In this document: piece after piece, positions 47,353-57,017 of the stretch | Layout of the letters: each line of letters begins with the position of its first letter | Numbering within the stretch: position 1 is the stretch's first letter | Assembly: GCF_001513955.1 (NCBI RefSeq) | Contig: NZ_KQ948152.1 | Span: 62,001 to 126,000, forward strand | Origin: Streptomyces pseudovenezuelae | GTDB taxonomy: Bacteria; Actinomycetota; Actinomycetes; Streptomycetales; Streptomycetaceae | Length of the DNA: 64,000 nucleotides | Direction: 5' to 3' | The notes under the pieces: generated by a model | Database searches by the model: none | The model's input: the letters and a program-made list of their open reading frames with translations, nothing else | Told to the model about the DNA's origin: nothing | Program-made: the position numbers and the translations under genes

Positions 47353-48287
47353 GCCGCAAGCTCCTCGGTGAGTCGCAGGAAGACGTCGTCGAGCGTCGGC
47401 GGCCGGATGCTCGCGTCGAGCAACGGCACACCGGCCGCGTCCAGTTCGCGCACCAGCCGGGGCAGGGTGAGCGTGGTGTCCCGGGTGACGGCGCCGACCG
47501 AGTTCCGGTCGTGGTCGAACGACGGTTCCCCGCCGGTCAGTCGGTCGAGGACCCCGGCCGCCTTCACCAGGACGTCCGCGTCCGCGACGACGACCTCGAC
47601 GTGCGCCCCGATCAGCGCCTTGAGCTCGGCCGGCGAACCGGTGCGGGCGACCCGGCCCTTGTCCACCAGGGCTATGTCGTGGGCGAGCCGGTCGGCCTCC
47701 TCCAGGTACTGCGTGGTCAGCAGCACGGTCGTGCCGTCCGCCGTCAGCTCGCGCACGGCGTCCCAGATGAGGTTGCGGCTGGCCGGGTCGAGTCCGGTCG
47801 TCGGCTCGTCGAGGAACAGGATGCCGGGGCGGCGGATCAGGCTCGCCGCCAGGTCGAGACGGCGGCGCATCCCGCCCGAGTAGGTGGAGGCGGCCCGGTC
47901 GGCGGCCTCGGTCAGTCCGAAGCGCTCCAGCAGTTCGGCGGCCCGCCCGGCCGGCCCCCGCACCCGGTGCAGCCGGGCGAACAGCCGGAGGTTCTGCCGC
48001 CCGGTGAGATCTCCGTCGACCGAGGCGTACTGCCCGGTGACGGCGATGGCGCGCCGCACCGCCTCCGGCTCCCGTGCGAGGTCGTGCCCCGCGATCCGGG
48101 CGGAGCCGCCGTCCGGCCGCAGCAGCGTGGTCAGCAGCCGTACGGCCGTGGTCTTGCCCGCGCCGTTGGGGCCGAGGATGCCGCAGACCGTGCCCGGGGC
48201 CACGGCGAGATCCAGGCCGCGCAGGGCATGAACCTCCCCGAACCGCTTCTCCAAGCCTTCACTAAGTACAGCGTACGTAGAAGTCAT
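47349..48287 (-). CDS. ABC exporter ATP-binding protein (DrrA-like)
   Basis: A 312-residue ATPase. Walker A GPNGAGKT lies at 39-46, the signature YSGGMRRRLDLAASLI at about 136-151, and Walker B FLDEPTTGLDP at 158-168, followed by a DrrA-type C-terminal domain ending LDDVFLRLTEE. The ATG at 48287 is chosen; one operator copy overlaps the first codons, so repressor binding would block elongation or initiation. The divergent TetR gene is the probable regulator. Confidence 0.93.
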   Translation of the reverse strand: MTSTYAVLSEGLEKRFGEVHALRGLDLAVAPGTVCGILGPNGAGKTTAVRLLTTLLRPDGGSARIAGHDLAREPEAVRRAIAVTGQYASVDGDLTGRQNLRLFARLHRVRGPAGRAAELLERFGLTEAADRAASTYSGGMRRRLDLAASLIRRPGILFLDEPTTGLDPASRNLIWDAVRELTADGTTVLLTTQYLEEADRLAHDIALVDKGRVARTGSPAELKALIGAHVEVVVADADVLVKAAGVLDRLTGGEPSFDHDRNSVGAVTRDTTLTLPRLVRELDAAGVPLLDASIRPPTLDDVFLRLTEELAA

Positions 48288-48322
48288 GGCAGGACCATAG
48301 CGCACTACGTACGGTGTACGTA
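48265..48322. promoter_or_regulatory. Twin TetR operators between exporter and regulator genes
   Basis: CTACGTACGGTGTACG (48305-48320) is nested in a palindrome TACGTACGGTGTACGTA (48306-48322). The reverse complement of AGTACAGCGTACGTAG (48265-48280) matches it in 14 of 16 bases. One copy covers the exporter start codon region and the other lies in the divergent promoter region. Confidence 0.75.
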
Positions 48323-48350
48323 ACTACGATGGTGGCCGAGGTGATGATCG

Positions 48351-49064
48351 ATGGCGGGCCGAGCGGCCGTACCCGAAGTGATCTGGGCCCGTCCCGAGCG
48401 GACGGGGCGTGGGCCGAAGCCCGCGTTCACCAGGGCGGACATCGCGGCGGCGGCCGTGCGGCTGGCCGACGCCGGGGGCCTGGACGCGGTGTCGATGCGC
48501 CATGTCGCGGCCGAACTGGGCTGCGGGACGATGTCGCTGTACAACTACGTCCCCCGCAAGGAGGACCTGTTCGAGCTGATGGTGGACGCGGTCAGCGGGG
48601 AGCACGAGCTGTTCGAGCCGACCGGTGACTGGCGGGCCGACATGCTGCGCAACGCGCGCCAGACCAAGACGCTCATGCACCGGCACCCCTGGATGGTGCG
48701 GCTGATGTCAGGCGTGTACGGCTTCAGCCCCAACGCCCTGCGCTACCTGGAACACTGCCTGGCCTGCCTCGACCCGCTGGAGGCCGCTGCCGGCACGAAG
48801 ATCGAGCTGGTCGCGATGCTCAACGGATGTGTGACGACGTACGTCTCGAACGAACTCTCCACGGCCGAGCGGGTGCGGTCGCTGCCGTGGTCGCAGGAGC
48901 AGGAGAACGCGGTGCGGATCGCGTACCTGGGGAGCCAGGTGGCGTCCGGGGCGTATCCGCGGCTGGCGGCGTCGTTCCTGGAGGACGCGGGGCCGATCGA
49001 TCTGGACGCGGTGTTCGAGCGGATGCTGGAGCGGGTGCTGGACGGGTTCTCGCCGCGGGGGTGA
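48351..49064 (+). CDS. TetR-family regulator of the adjacent exporter
   Basis: A 237-residue regulator. The helix-turn-helix is TRADIAAAAVRLADAGGLDAVSMRHVAAELGCGTMSLYNYVPRKEDLFELMVD. The C-terminal domain is of the TetR_C type with DWRADMLRNARQTKTLMHRHPWM. The ATG at 48351 has GAGGTGATG upstream. It is divergent from the DrrAB-like genes with two matched palindromes between, a standard repressor-exporter arrangement in which a transported compound would be the inducer. Confidence 0.92.
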   Translation: MAGRAAVPEVIWARPERTGRGPKPAFTRADIAAAAVRLADAGGLDAVSMRHVAAELGCGTMSLYNYVPRKEDLFELMVDAVSGEHELFEPTGDWRADMLRNARQTKTLMHRHPWMVRLMSGVYGFSPNALRYLEHCLACLDPLEAAAGTKIELVAMLNGCVTTYVSNELSTAERVRSLPWSQEQENAVRIAYLGSQVASGAYPRLAASFLEDAGPIDLDAVFERMLERVLDGFSPRG

Positions 49065-49071
49065 CGGTTCG

Positions 49072-49145
49072 GTGCCGGGTGCGGCGCCGTGGTGGCCGGT
49101 CGCGCCCGCGTGGCGGTAGCCGCAAATCCAACACAGCCCCGCGCC
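49072..49145 (-). repeat. Dispersed Streptomyces intergenic repeat, copy 2 (inverted)
   Basis: Read leftward the segment contains GGGGGCGCGGGGCTGTGTTG, then GATTTGCGGCTACCGCC and GCGGGCGCGACCGGCCACCA. It shares the GGGGCGCGGGG core with the copy at 42783 but continues like another branch of the same repeat family remembered from Streptomyces intergenic DNA. It fills the gap between two convergent genes. Confidence 0.55.
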
Positions 49146-49157
49146 CCCGACACGGGG

Positions 49158-50312
49158 TCACAGCAGCGCGAACTGGCCTTCCGGGCCCTCCTCGTGGTGA
49201 TCGAAGACGGACGCCGGCTTCCGCGCGCTCTCCGGCACCGGCAACACCCCCGCCTCGCGCAGGTCGCTCGCCGAGATCCGTGAAGTCGACTCGTCCTCCA
49301 GCGGCTGGAGATCCGCCAGCAGGGCCAGCACCGTGATCAGTTCGAGCAGCTCCGACGTCCACGCCTGCGGCCAGGTCGCCGGGCGGATCGCGGACAGCGT
49401 GCCCGGTTCCGGTTCCGCGACCCGGGCCGCGAACCACTGCTCCAGCACCCGCACGCCGCCCGCCTCGAAGTCCCAGGCCTCGGGCGGTACGGGGGAGACG
49501 CGTCCCTCGTCCAGCAGCAGGGCCTCCTCGTCGCGGTCGTAATCCAGGACCAGGGGACGGGAGGGTAGCGGCGCGCGGACGTACGGGCGGCGGCCCCCGG
49601 GCAGCTTCGGGCGGTCGCCGTCGCGACGCATCAGCCACAGAGCGCGGCGGCCCGACTCGACGCCGCGGGCCCACAGGTCGGGGTCGTCGGTGAGCGGGAC
49701 GGCGAGGCCCGGGCGGATCGCCGTCACCGTCCACGCGAGGACGTCCAGGGGCGCCACCGGGATGCCGAGGCGGCTGCTCAGATGCTCCAGGAGGCCCGGG
49801 GCCAGGTTCGGTTCGGTGCCGCCCGGGCGGCGGTACAGCGGGCGGACGCGCCCCGGGCGGAGCAGGGGGAGCAGCGAGGTCGCGAGGAGCCGGGGGCCCT
49901 GATTGTCCGTGGGGGTCTCCACCACGAACACCTGCTCCTCGTCCGCCACCCGCCACAGCTCGGGCCGGGCCGCGTCGATCAGCCGCTGGTCCGGGATCAG
50001 CCACTGTTCGTCGAAGGGCGCGGCCAGGACCCGTACCGGCTCCGGGCACGGGCCCGATGCGCGCGCGAGCTTCTCGGTGCCGCCCGTCCGCCCCGGCAGC
50101 TGTCCGACCGCCGAGCACAGGGTGCGCGAGCGGGTGGGCTCGAACAGGGCCTCCCGGTCGGGCCCCTCGGCCTTCAGCAGAGCGTCCCAGCGGGCTCTGA
50201 GGGATGCGGCGTCGGGGCCCGTCGGCCACCCCCGGCCGAGCCGCGGCGGTGCGACGGACCACGGCATGAGGTCCGCCAGCAGCGGAGCGTCGTCGTGCGT
50301 CACGCTGGGCAT
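49158..50312 (-). CDS. Orphan type-ISP restriction/modification C-terminal-like protein
   Basis: A 384-residue protein. Its N-terminus (DDAPLLADLMPWSVAPPRLGRGWP) and body (SRTLCSAVGQLPGRTGGTEKLAR, PVRVLAAPFDEQWLIPDQRLIDAARPELWRVADEEQVFVVE, WDFEAGGVRVLEQWF) match proteins annotated in Streptomyces as type ISP restriction/modification. That region corresponds to the C-terminal specificity part of LlaBIII-like enzymes. No helicase, nuclease or methyltransferase motif is present in it or nearby, so it is not a working restriction system by itself. It may have been recruited for another role. Confidence 0.72.
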   Translation of the reverse strand: MPSVTHDDAPLLADLMPWSVAPPRLGRGWPTGPDAASLRARWDALLKAEGPDREALFEPTRSRTLCSAVGQLPGRTGGTEKLARASGPCPEPVRVLAAPFDEQWLIPDQRLIDAARPELWRVADEEQVFVVETPTDNQGPRLLATSLLPLLRPGRVRPLYRRPGGTEPNLAPGLLEHLSSRLGIPVAPLDVLAWTVTAIRPGLAVPLTDDPDLWARGVESGRRALWLMRRDGDRPKLPGGRRPYVRAPLPSRPLVLDYDRDEEALLLDEGRVSPVPPEAWDFEAGGVRVLEQWFAARVAEPEPGTLSAIRPATWPQAWTSELLELITVLALLADLQPLEDESTSRISASDLREAGVLPVPESARKPASVFDHHEEGPEGQFALL

Positions 50313-50338
50313 CGTACGACCAGTGACGGACAGTGGGT

Positions 50339-51088
50339 TCACGTGGCGTCCAGAGTCACCGAGAAGGAGAACCGGTCGCCCCGGTAGTGGATCACGGCCG
50401 CGTCCAGGACCCGGCCGTCCGTGTCGTAGGTGACCCCCGTGTAGTGCAGGATCGGGCTGAGCAACGGGACTTGGAGCAGCCGGGCGGTCTCCGGGTCCGC
50501 GAGCCGCGCCTCCACCGTGTCCGTGATGCGGCCGATGTCCACCCCGACGACGTCCCGCAGCACCTTCGTCATCGGCCGGCGCGCCAGGTCCGACGGGTCG
50601 ATACGGGCGGCCAGTTCGGGGCGCAGGTAGTTGCGGGCGTGGTTGGTCGGTTCGCCCGTCGTCTCGTCGCTGCGCAGCCGGTGGTACGACGCCACCTCGT
50701 CCAGGTCCGGGAAGTACTCGGCGAGTTCGGGCGGCACGGGCGACTTGCCGTGCTCCAGCAGTTCGGTCGTCATGCCGGACTGCTGGGCCACGATGGCGTC
50801 CACCGAGCCGAGCAGCCGGACCGGGCTGCCCCGGCGGGCGTCCGGCTCGATGAAGGTGCCCCGGCGCCGGTGACGGGTGATCAGTCCTTCGTCCTCCAGC
50901 TCCTTCAGCGCCTGCCGCATGGTCAGCACGCTCACGCCGTAGTGGCCCGCCAGCTGTTCCTCGGTGGGCAGGCGGAGCGGGTCCTGGGGGGAGCGGCCGA
51001 GTATCGAGGCGCGCAGGGACTGCGACACCTGGTACCAGAGCGGCAGCTTGCGGTTCAGGACGATCGAGTCCGGGGCGAAGGAGGTCAC
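50339..51088 (-). CDS. GntR-family regulator, HutC subfamily (UTRA domain)
   Basis: A 249-residue regulator. The winged helix reads PLWYQVSQSLRASILGR, then LRLPTEEQLAGHYGVSVLTMRQALKELEDEGLITRHRRRGTFI. A UTRA effector domain follows (ATRLL-like VARLADPETARLLQVPLLSPILHYTGVTYDTDGRVLDAAVIHYRGDRFSF). It lies 27 bases after hmgA on the same strand, so it is probably co-transcribed and controls tyrosine/homogentisate breakdown. The ligand may be homogentisate or a precursor; this is inference from context. Confidence 0.92.
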   Translation of the reverse strand: MTSFAPDSIVLNRKLPLWYQVSQSLRASILGRSPQDPLRLPTEEQLAGHYGVSVLTMRQALKELEDEGLITRHRRRGTFIEPDARRGSPVRLLGSVDAIVAQQSGMTTELLEHGKSPVPPELAEYFPDLDEVASYHRLRSDETTGEPTNHARNYLRPELAARIDPSDLARRPMTKVLRDVVGVDIGRITDTVEARLADPETARLLQVPLLSPILHYTGVTYDTDGRVLDAAVIHYRGDRFSFSVTLDAT

Positions 51089-51115
51089 GGGCTATCCGTA
51101 CCTTCCGCGGATCGG

Positions 51116-52453
<1,338 letters not shown>

Positions 52454-52475
52454 GATCGCTCCCTTGCGGTCTGAT

Positions 52476-52507
52476 TCCTATGGAACACCGTAGGATTGCG
52501 GTGTCCT
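52476..52507. promoter_or_regulatory. Overlapping dyads upstream of hmgA
   Basis: TCCTATGG-N4-CCGTAGGA (52476-52495) is a 7-of-8 inverted repeat. The overlapping ACACCG-N8-CGGTGT (52486-52505) is perfect. They begin 23 bases before the hmgA start, where the promoter should be. They are candidate sites for the HutC-type regulator encoded after hmgA. Confidence 0.5.
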
Positions 52508-52626
52508 CGGCGCAAGAGCACGTTCCGTGGAACCGATCTCCCCCTCGTGACCTCCTCAGGGAGGAGGACGAGAACCAGACCCCAGGGGGATTCGCGTTGT
52601 CGGACCTGTGTTCTACGCTCCCCGGC

Positions 52627-53865
52627 ATGTCGTGGACGCGGGGACTCCTTGCCCTGCTCGCGGTCTGTGTCCTGCTGGTCACCGGATCCGTGAGCTGTGG
52701 CGCCGATGGGGCACGGAAGAACAAGGACGGACAGTCGGTGTCACCCGTGGGCAAGGTCCTCGACGACACCGATCACGAGGGTCGGCACTACCGCGAGGTG
52801 GACAAGGACAACGCCCCCGACGTCGGCATAGTGGTGCAGCCGGACGCCGACGACAGCTGGTCCGTGCGGCTGACCGTCGAGAACTTCACCTTCTCGCCCA
52901 CGAGGACGAGGGAGAAGGCGGTCTCCGGCCGCGGTGTCGCCGTCCTCTTCGTGGACGACCGCCCCGTCACCACCCTGCGCACCCCGTCCTACCGCCTCTC
53001 GGCCGCGTACGTCTCCCAGGGCACCCACAAGGTCACCGTCCGCCTCTACGCCGACGACGGCACCGTCTGGGCCGTCGACGGCGCCCCGGTCGAGAGCACG
53101 GCCGACGTCACGGCCTCGAAACCCCAGCCCACGGGGAACGGAGCGGGGAACGGGGCTTCGGAATCGCTGTCCGGCGGGAGCGGGGGCGGCGTTTCGGGGG
53201 CGCGGGCCGCTGTGGCCGGGGACGGCGGGGCGTCGGGCCCGCGGGCCGCCGCGGGTGTGGACGGCACCGCTTCGGATGCACGGTTCGCGATGTTCGCGGG
53301 TGGAGGTGCTTCGGGTTCGCGACCGGCTGGCGTGGGTGCCGGTGGCTCGGGTTCGCGGCCGGACGTGAGTGTGGGCGGGAGCGCTTCGGGCGTGCGCTTC
53401 GCGGTGAGCGCGGTGAGCGCGGTGAGCAGTGCGGCGGCCGCGCAGGCCGTCGTGAGGGCGGGTGCGGGTCCTCTGGACGCGTCGGCCGGGCGGGGGGTCC
53501 GGGGAGGGTGCGGGGGTGTCCTGGGTTCACGGCTTGTCGTGCGTGTGGGCGGGAGTGCCTTGGGCACGGAGGTCTCCGGTTCGCCGCCACTCGTGAGTGC
53601 GGGCGGGAACGCCCTGGATGTGCGCTTCGCGGCGAGCGTGAGGGGTGGTTCCTCGGCCGCGCGGCTGGTCTGGGGTGGGTGCGGGGGCGTCCTGGGCTCA
53701 GGCTCCGGTTCGCGGCTCGTCGTGCGTGTGGGCCCGAGCGCCTCGGACGTACAGGTCGGCACCGGCACCGGCGTCGAAGAGGGTGCCTCGGCCTCGCGGC
53801 TCGCGTTCGCTGCTCGCGCGGTCTCCGCGGTGGAGGTCCCGGTGAGTGTCGGCGGTGGCCGATGA
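52627..53865 (+). CDS. Exported protein with a long repetitive low-complexity tail
   Basis: A 412-residue protein. The ATG at 52627 begins a signal peptide (GLLALLAVCVLLVTGSVSC); the Cys24 could be a lipid site, but the lipobox is poor. Residues 25 to about 165 form a beta-rich domain (YREVDKDNAPDVGIVVQPDADDSWSVRLTVENFTFSP, VAVLFVDDRPVTTLRTPSYRLSA) that I cannot assign to a named family. From about residue 166 the sequence becomes Gly/Ser/Ala/Val repeats with units such as GGCGGVLGSRLVVRVG. The tail may be translated or may mark a degraded 3' end. It is followed closely by a TetR gene. Confidence 0.65.
   Translation: MSWTRGLLALLAVCVLLVTGSVSCGADGARKNKDGQSVSPVGKVLDDTDHEGRHYREVDKDNAPDVGIVVQPDADDSWSVRLTVENFTFSPTRTREKAVSGRGVAVLFVDDRPVTTLRTPSYRLSAAYVSQGTHKVTVRLYADDGTVWAVDGAPVESTADVTASKPQPTGNGAGNGASESLSGGSGGGVSGARAAVAGDGGASGPRAAAGVDGTASDARFAMFAGGGASGSRPAGVGAGGSGSRPDVSVGGSASGVRFAVSAVSAVSSAAAAQAVVRAGAGPLDASAGRGVRGGCGGVLGSRLVVRVGGSALGTEVSGSPPLVSAGGNALDVRFAASVRGGSSAARLVWGGCGGVLGSGSGSRLVVRVGPSASDVQVGTGTGVEEGASASRLAFAARAVSAVEVPVSVGGGR
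53120..53862 (+). repeat. Degenerate repeat tract forming the 3' part of the preceding gene
   Basis: This stretch contains recurring degenerate units: GCGGGTGTG-, GGTTCGCGG- and TGCGGGGGxGTCCTGGG-like blocks. Two closely similar long copies occur near 53505 and 53677 (GGCGGVLGS..SRLVVRVG when translated). Both strands stay open here because stops are rare in such sequence, so openness alone is weak evidence of coding. Confidence 0.55.
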
Positions 53866-53929
53866 GTGCCGTGGGCCTCCGGCCCCGTACCAGGTGGCAG
53901 GGTTCACCGGACCGCGGCGGAAAGGCATC

Positions 53930-54550
53930 ATGAAGCCCGTGCCCCAAGCGACCTCGCTTCGCCGCGCCCCCGTGCAGCGGCGCAGTGCCGAACGGCTGAC
54001 CAGAATCCTCGACGCCTGCGCCGACCTGCTCGACGAGGTCGGCTACGACGCCCTGAGCACCCGCGCCGTCGCCCTGCGCGCCGGTGTGCCCATCGGCTCC
54101 GTCTACCGCTTCTTCGGCAACAAGCGGCAGATGGCCGACGCCCTCGCCCAGCGCAACCTGGAGCGTTTCACGGTCGGCGTCACCGACCGCCTCAAGGAGT
54201 CGGGCGAGGAAGGGGGCTGGCGTACGGCAATGGACGTCGTCCTCGACGAGTACCTCGCCATGAAGCGCACCGCCCCCGGCTTCTCCCTCGTCGACTTCGG
54301 CAACCAGATCCCCGTCGGCGCCCGCCACGCCGAACCCAACCACCGCGTCGCCGACCGCCTCACCGACCTGCTCTCCGGCTACCTCTCCCGCGAACCGGAC
54401 GACGACCTGCGCCGCACCTTCCTCATCGCCGTGGAGACCGCCGACACCCTCGTCCACCTGGCCTTCCGGATGGCGCCGGAGGGGGACGAGCGGATCATCC
54501 AGGAGGCCCGGGAGATGTTGCGGGCCTATCTGGCGAGGGTTCTGGACTGA
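53930..54550 (+). CDS. TetR-family regulator
   Basis: A 206-residue regulator. The DNA-binding part is RRSAERLTRILDACADLLDEVGYDALSTRAVALRAGVPIGSVYRFFGNKRQMADALAQRNLERF. The C-terminal ligand domain is of the type with DFGNQIPVG and FLIAVETADTLVHLAFRM. The ATG at 53930 is preceded by GGCGGAAAGG. A clear TetR-type palindrome lies 39 bases after its stop, before the molybdopterin oxidoreductase gene, which is the likely target. Confidence 0.9.
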   Translation: MKPVPQATSLRRAPVQRRSAERLTRILDACADLLDEVGYDALSTRAVALRAGVPIGSVYRFFGNKRQMADALAQRNLERFTVGVTDRLKESGEEGGWRTAMDVVLDEYLAMKRTAPGFSLVDFGNQIPVGARHAEPNHRVADRLTDLLSGYLSREPDDDLRRTFLIAVETADTLVHLAFRMAPEGDERIIQEAREMLRAYLARVLD

Positions 54551-54588
54551 CGCTCCCCGGAATTCCCGGGTGAAGGCCTCCCCGTCAT

Positions 54589-54606
54589 GCATACCGGTCG
54601 GTATGC
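54589..54606. promoter_or_regulatory. TetR-type operator before the molybdopterin oxidoreductase
   Basis: GCATACCGGTCGGTATGC has perfect 8-base arms around a GT centre. The ATACCG..CGGTAT core is a common TetR operator form in actinomycetes. It ends 36 bases before the GTG start of the oxidoreductase gene and would block its promoter. Confidence 0.8.
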
Positions 54607-54641
54607 TCAACCGGACAGGCACCGCTGCCCCGGGAGGACCC

Positions 54642-56879
54642 GTGTCCCGCACCGCTCTGCGTATCTGCCCCCTGTGCGAGGCCACCTGTGGTCTGACGCT
54701 CACCGTCGAGGGGACCCGGGTCATCGGCGCCCGCGGCGACCGCGACGACGTGTTCAGCAAGGGGTTCATCTGCCCGAAGGGGGCCTCCTTCGGGGCCGTC
54801 GACGGCGACCCCGACCGGCTGCGCACGCCGCTCGTGCGACGCGACGGTGAGCTGCGCGAGGCCACCTGGGAGGAGGCCTTCGACGCGGTCGCCGCCGGCA
54901 TCCGGGCGGTGGTCGACACGCACGGCGCGAACTCCGTCGGGGTCGTCCTCGGCAACCCCAACGTCCACACCATGGCCGGCGCCCTCTACCCGCCGGTCCT
55001 GCTCGCCGGACTCGGCACCCGCAGCGTCTTCACCGCCTCCACGGTCGACCAGATGCCCAAGCACGTCTCCAGCGGGCTGCTGTTCGGTGACGCCAACGCC
55101 ATCCCCGTGCCCGACCTCGACCACACCGACCACCTGCTCCTCCTCGGCGCCAACCCCCTGGAGTCCAACGGGAGTCTGTGCACCGCACCCGACTTCCCCG
55201 GCAAGCTCAAGGCGCTCAAGGCCCGCGGCGGCACCCTCACCGTCGTCGACCCCCGGCGCACCCGGACCGCGAAGCTCGCCGACCGGCACATCGCCATCCG
55301 GCCCGGCACCGATGCCCTGCTGCTCGCGGCGATGACACACGTGCTCTTCGAGGAAGGGCTCGTGGACCCGGGGGAGCTGACCCCGCATCTCCAAGGGATC
55401 GACGAACTCCGGGAAGCCGTGAGGGACTTCACCCCGGACGCCGTCGCCGGCGCCTGTGACGTGGACGCCCCCGCCATCCGCGCCCTCGCCCGCGAACTCG
55501 CCGCCGCCCCCACCGCCGCCGTGTACGGCCGCATCGGCAGCTGCACCGTCCCGCACGGCACCCTCGCCAGCTGGCTCGTGGACGTGCTCAACATCCTCAC
55601 CGGCAACCTCGACCGGCCCGGCGGCGCCCTCTTCCCGCAGGCCGCCACCGACCGGACACCCCGGCCCGCGGGACCCAGCCACGGGTTCGCGCTCGGGCGC
55701 TGGCACTCCCGGGTGAGCCGGCACCCCGAGGCCAAGGGCGAGCTGCCGCTCTCCGCGCTCGCCGAGGAGATCGACACCGCGACCGAGGAGGGCGAGCCGA
55801 TCCGGGCGGTCATCGCCGTCGCCGCCAACCCCGTGCTGTCCGCCCCGGACGGCGACCGGCTCGACAAGGCCCTCGGCTCGCTCGACTTCATGGTCAGCGT
55901 GGACCCGTATCTCAACGAGACCTCGCGCCACGCCCACGTCGTGCTGCCGCCGCCCCCGCCCTCCCAGAGCCCGCACCACGACTTCGCCTTCAACACCCTC
56001 GCCGTGCGCAACCAGGTCCGCTACACCCGCCCCGCCGTCCCGCTGGAGCCCGGCCGGATGGCGGAGACGGAGATCCTCGCCCGGCTGGTCCTCGCCGCGA
56101 CCGGCATGCACGGCGCCGACCCCTCCGCGGTGGACGACCTGGTCATCGGCCAGACCCTCGGCAAGGCCGTCAAGGAGACCCACTCGCCCGTGCACGGCCG
56201 CGAGCCGCACGAGCTGGCGGCACTCCTGGAGGGCGACACCGGCCCCGAGCGGCGGCTCGACATGATGCTGCGCCTCGGCCCCTACGGCGACGGCTTCGGC
56301 GTACGCCCGGACGGGCTGAGCCTGACCAGGCTGCTCGCGCATCCGCACGGGATCGACCTCGGACCGCTCAAGTCCCGGCTGCCGCAGCCGCTGAAGACCA
56401 GGAGCGGCAAGGTCGAGCTGCTGCCGCGGCCGATCGCGGACGACCTGCCCCGGCTGCGGGAGGCCCTGCGGCACCGGACCGACGGGCTCGTCCTCATCGG
56501 CCGCCGGCATCTGCGTTCCAACAACAGCTGGATGCACAACGTCCCCGCCCTCACCGGCGGCACCAACCGCTGCACCCTGCACATCCACCCCGAGGACGCC
56601 GAACGGCTCGGTCTGCGGGACGGGGGCGCGGTGCGGATCAAGGGCGCCGGGGGAGAGGTGGTCACCGAGGCCGAGCTCACCGACGGTGTGCGCCCCGGCG
56701 TGGTCAGCCTGCCGCACGGCTGGGGCCACGACCGGCCCGGGACCCGGCTCGGCCACGCCGCCAAGGACCCGGGCGTCAACGTCAACCAGCTCCTCGACGG
56801 CAGCCTGCTCGACCCGCTCTCGGGCAACGCGGTCCTCAACGGCGTACCCGTAAAACTGGCCGCCGTAGCGACGCTGTGA
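54642..56879 (+). CDS. Molybdopterin (bis-MGD) oxidoreductase
   Basis: A 745-residue member of the DMSO reductase family. The GTG at 54642 has GGGAGGA upstream. An N-terminal 4Fe-4S motif is formed by Cys9, Cys12, Cys16 and Cys44 (CPLCEATC..GFICPKG). Cofactor-binding blocks are NSVGVVLGNPN, LLLLGANPLESNGS, VVDPRRTRTAKLADRHIAIRPGTDALLL and IAVAANPVLSAPDG. The C-terminal dinucleotide domain has RHLRSNNSWMHNVPALTGGTNRCTLHIHP. There is no twin-Arg signal, so it acts in the cytoplasm. It resembles formate dehydrogenase-like or nitrate reductase-like orphan enzymes; the substrate is unknown and no electron-transfer partner is adjacent. Control by the upstream TetR protein is likely. Confidence 0.9.
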   Translation: MSRTALRICPLCEATCGLTLTVEGTRVIGARGDRDDVFSKGFICPKGASFGAVDGDPDRLRTPLVRRDGELREATWEEAFDAVAAGIRAVVDTHGANSVGVVLGNPNVHTMAGALYPPVLLAGLGTRSVFTASTVDQMPKHVSSGLLFGDANAIPVPDLDHTDHLLLLGANPLESNGSLCTAPDFPGKLKALKARGGTLTVVDPRRTRTAKLADRHIAIRPGTDALLLAAMTHVLFEEGLVDPGELTPHLQGIDELREAVRDFTPDAVAGACDVDAPAIRALARELAAAPTAAVYGRIGSCTVPHGTLASWLVDVLNILTGNLDRPGGALFPQAATDRTPRPAGPSHGFALGRWHSRVSRHPEAKGELPLSALAEEIDTATEEGEPIRAVIAVAANPVLSAPDGDRLDKALGSLDFMVSVDPYLNETSRHAHVVLPPPPPSQSPHHDFAFNTLAVRNQVRYTRPAVPLEPGRMAETEILARLVLAATGMHGADPSAVDDLVIGQTLGKAVKETHSPVHGREPHELAALLEGDTGPERRLDMMLRLGPYGDGFGVRPDGLSLTRLLAHPHGIDLGPLKSRLPQPLKTRSGKVELLPRPIADDLPRLREALRHRTDGLVLIGRRHLRSNNSWMHNVPALTGGTNRCTLHIHPEDAERLGLRDGGAVRIKGAGGEVVTEAELTDGVRPGVVSLPHGWGHDRPGTRLGHAAKDPGVNVNQLLDGSLLDPLSGNAVLNGVPVKLAAVATL

Positions 56880-57017
56880 GCAGCGCAAAGCTGTGACCAG
56901 CAGTTTTGCGCTTATTGCTCGCATGTCAACGTCTTGTTAACGCCACTTGACGGGTCCTAACGTCAACGCACTGCCGACTCCGGTGGGAGTTCAAGGGCGA
57001 ACGTTAGGTATCCACTC

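Noticed and set aside
53108..54973. Leftward proline-rich frame opposite the repetitive tail and the TetR gene
   Set aside because: It crosses the TetR and molybdoenzyme genes antisense and lacks a ribosome site; Pro-rich translation simply mirrors the Gly-rich plus strand.
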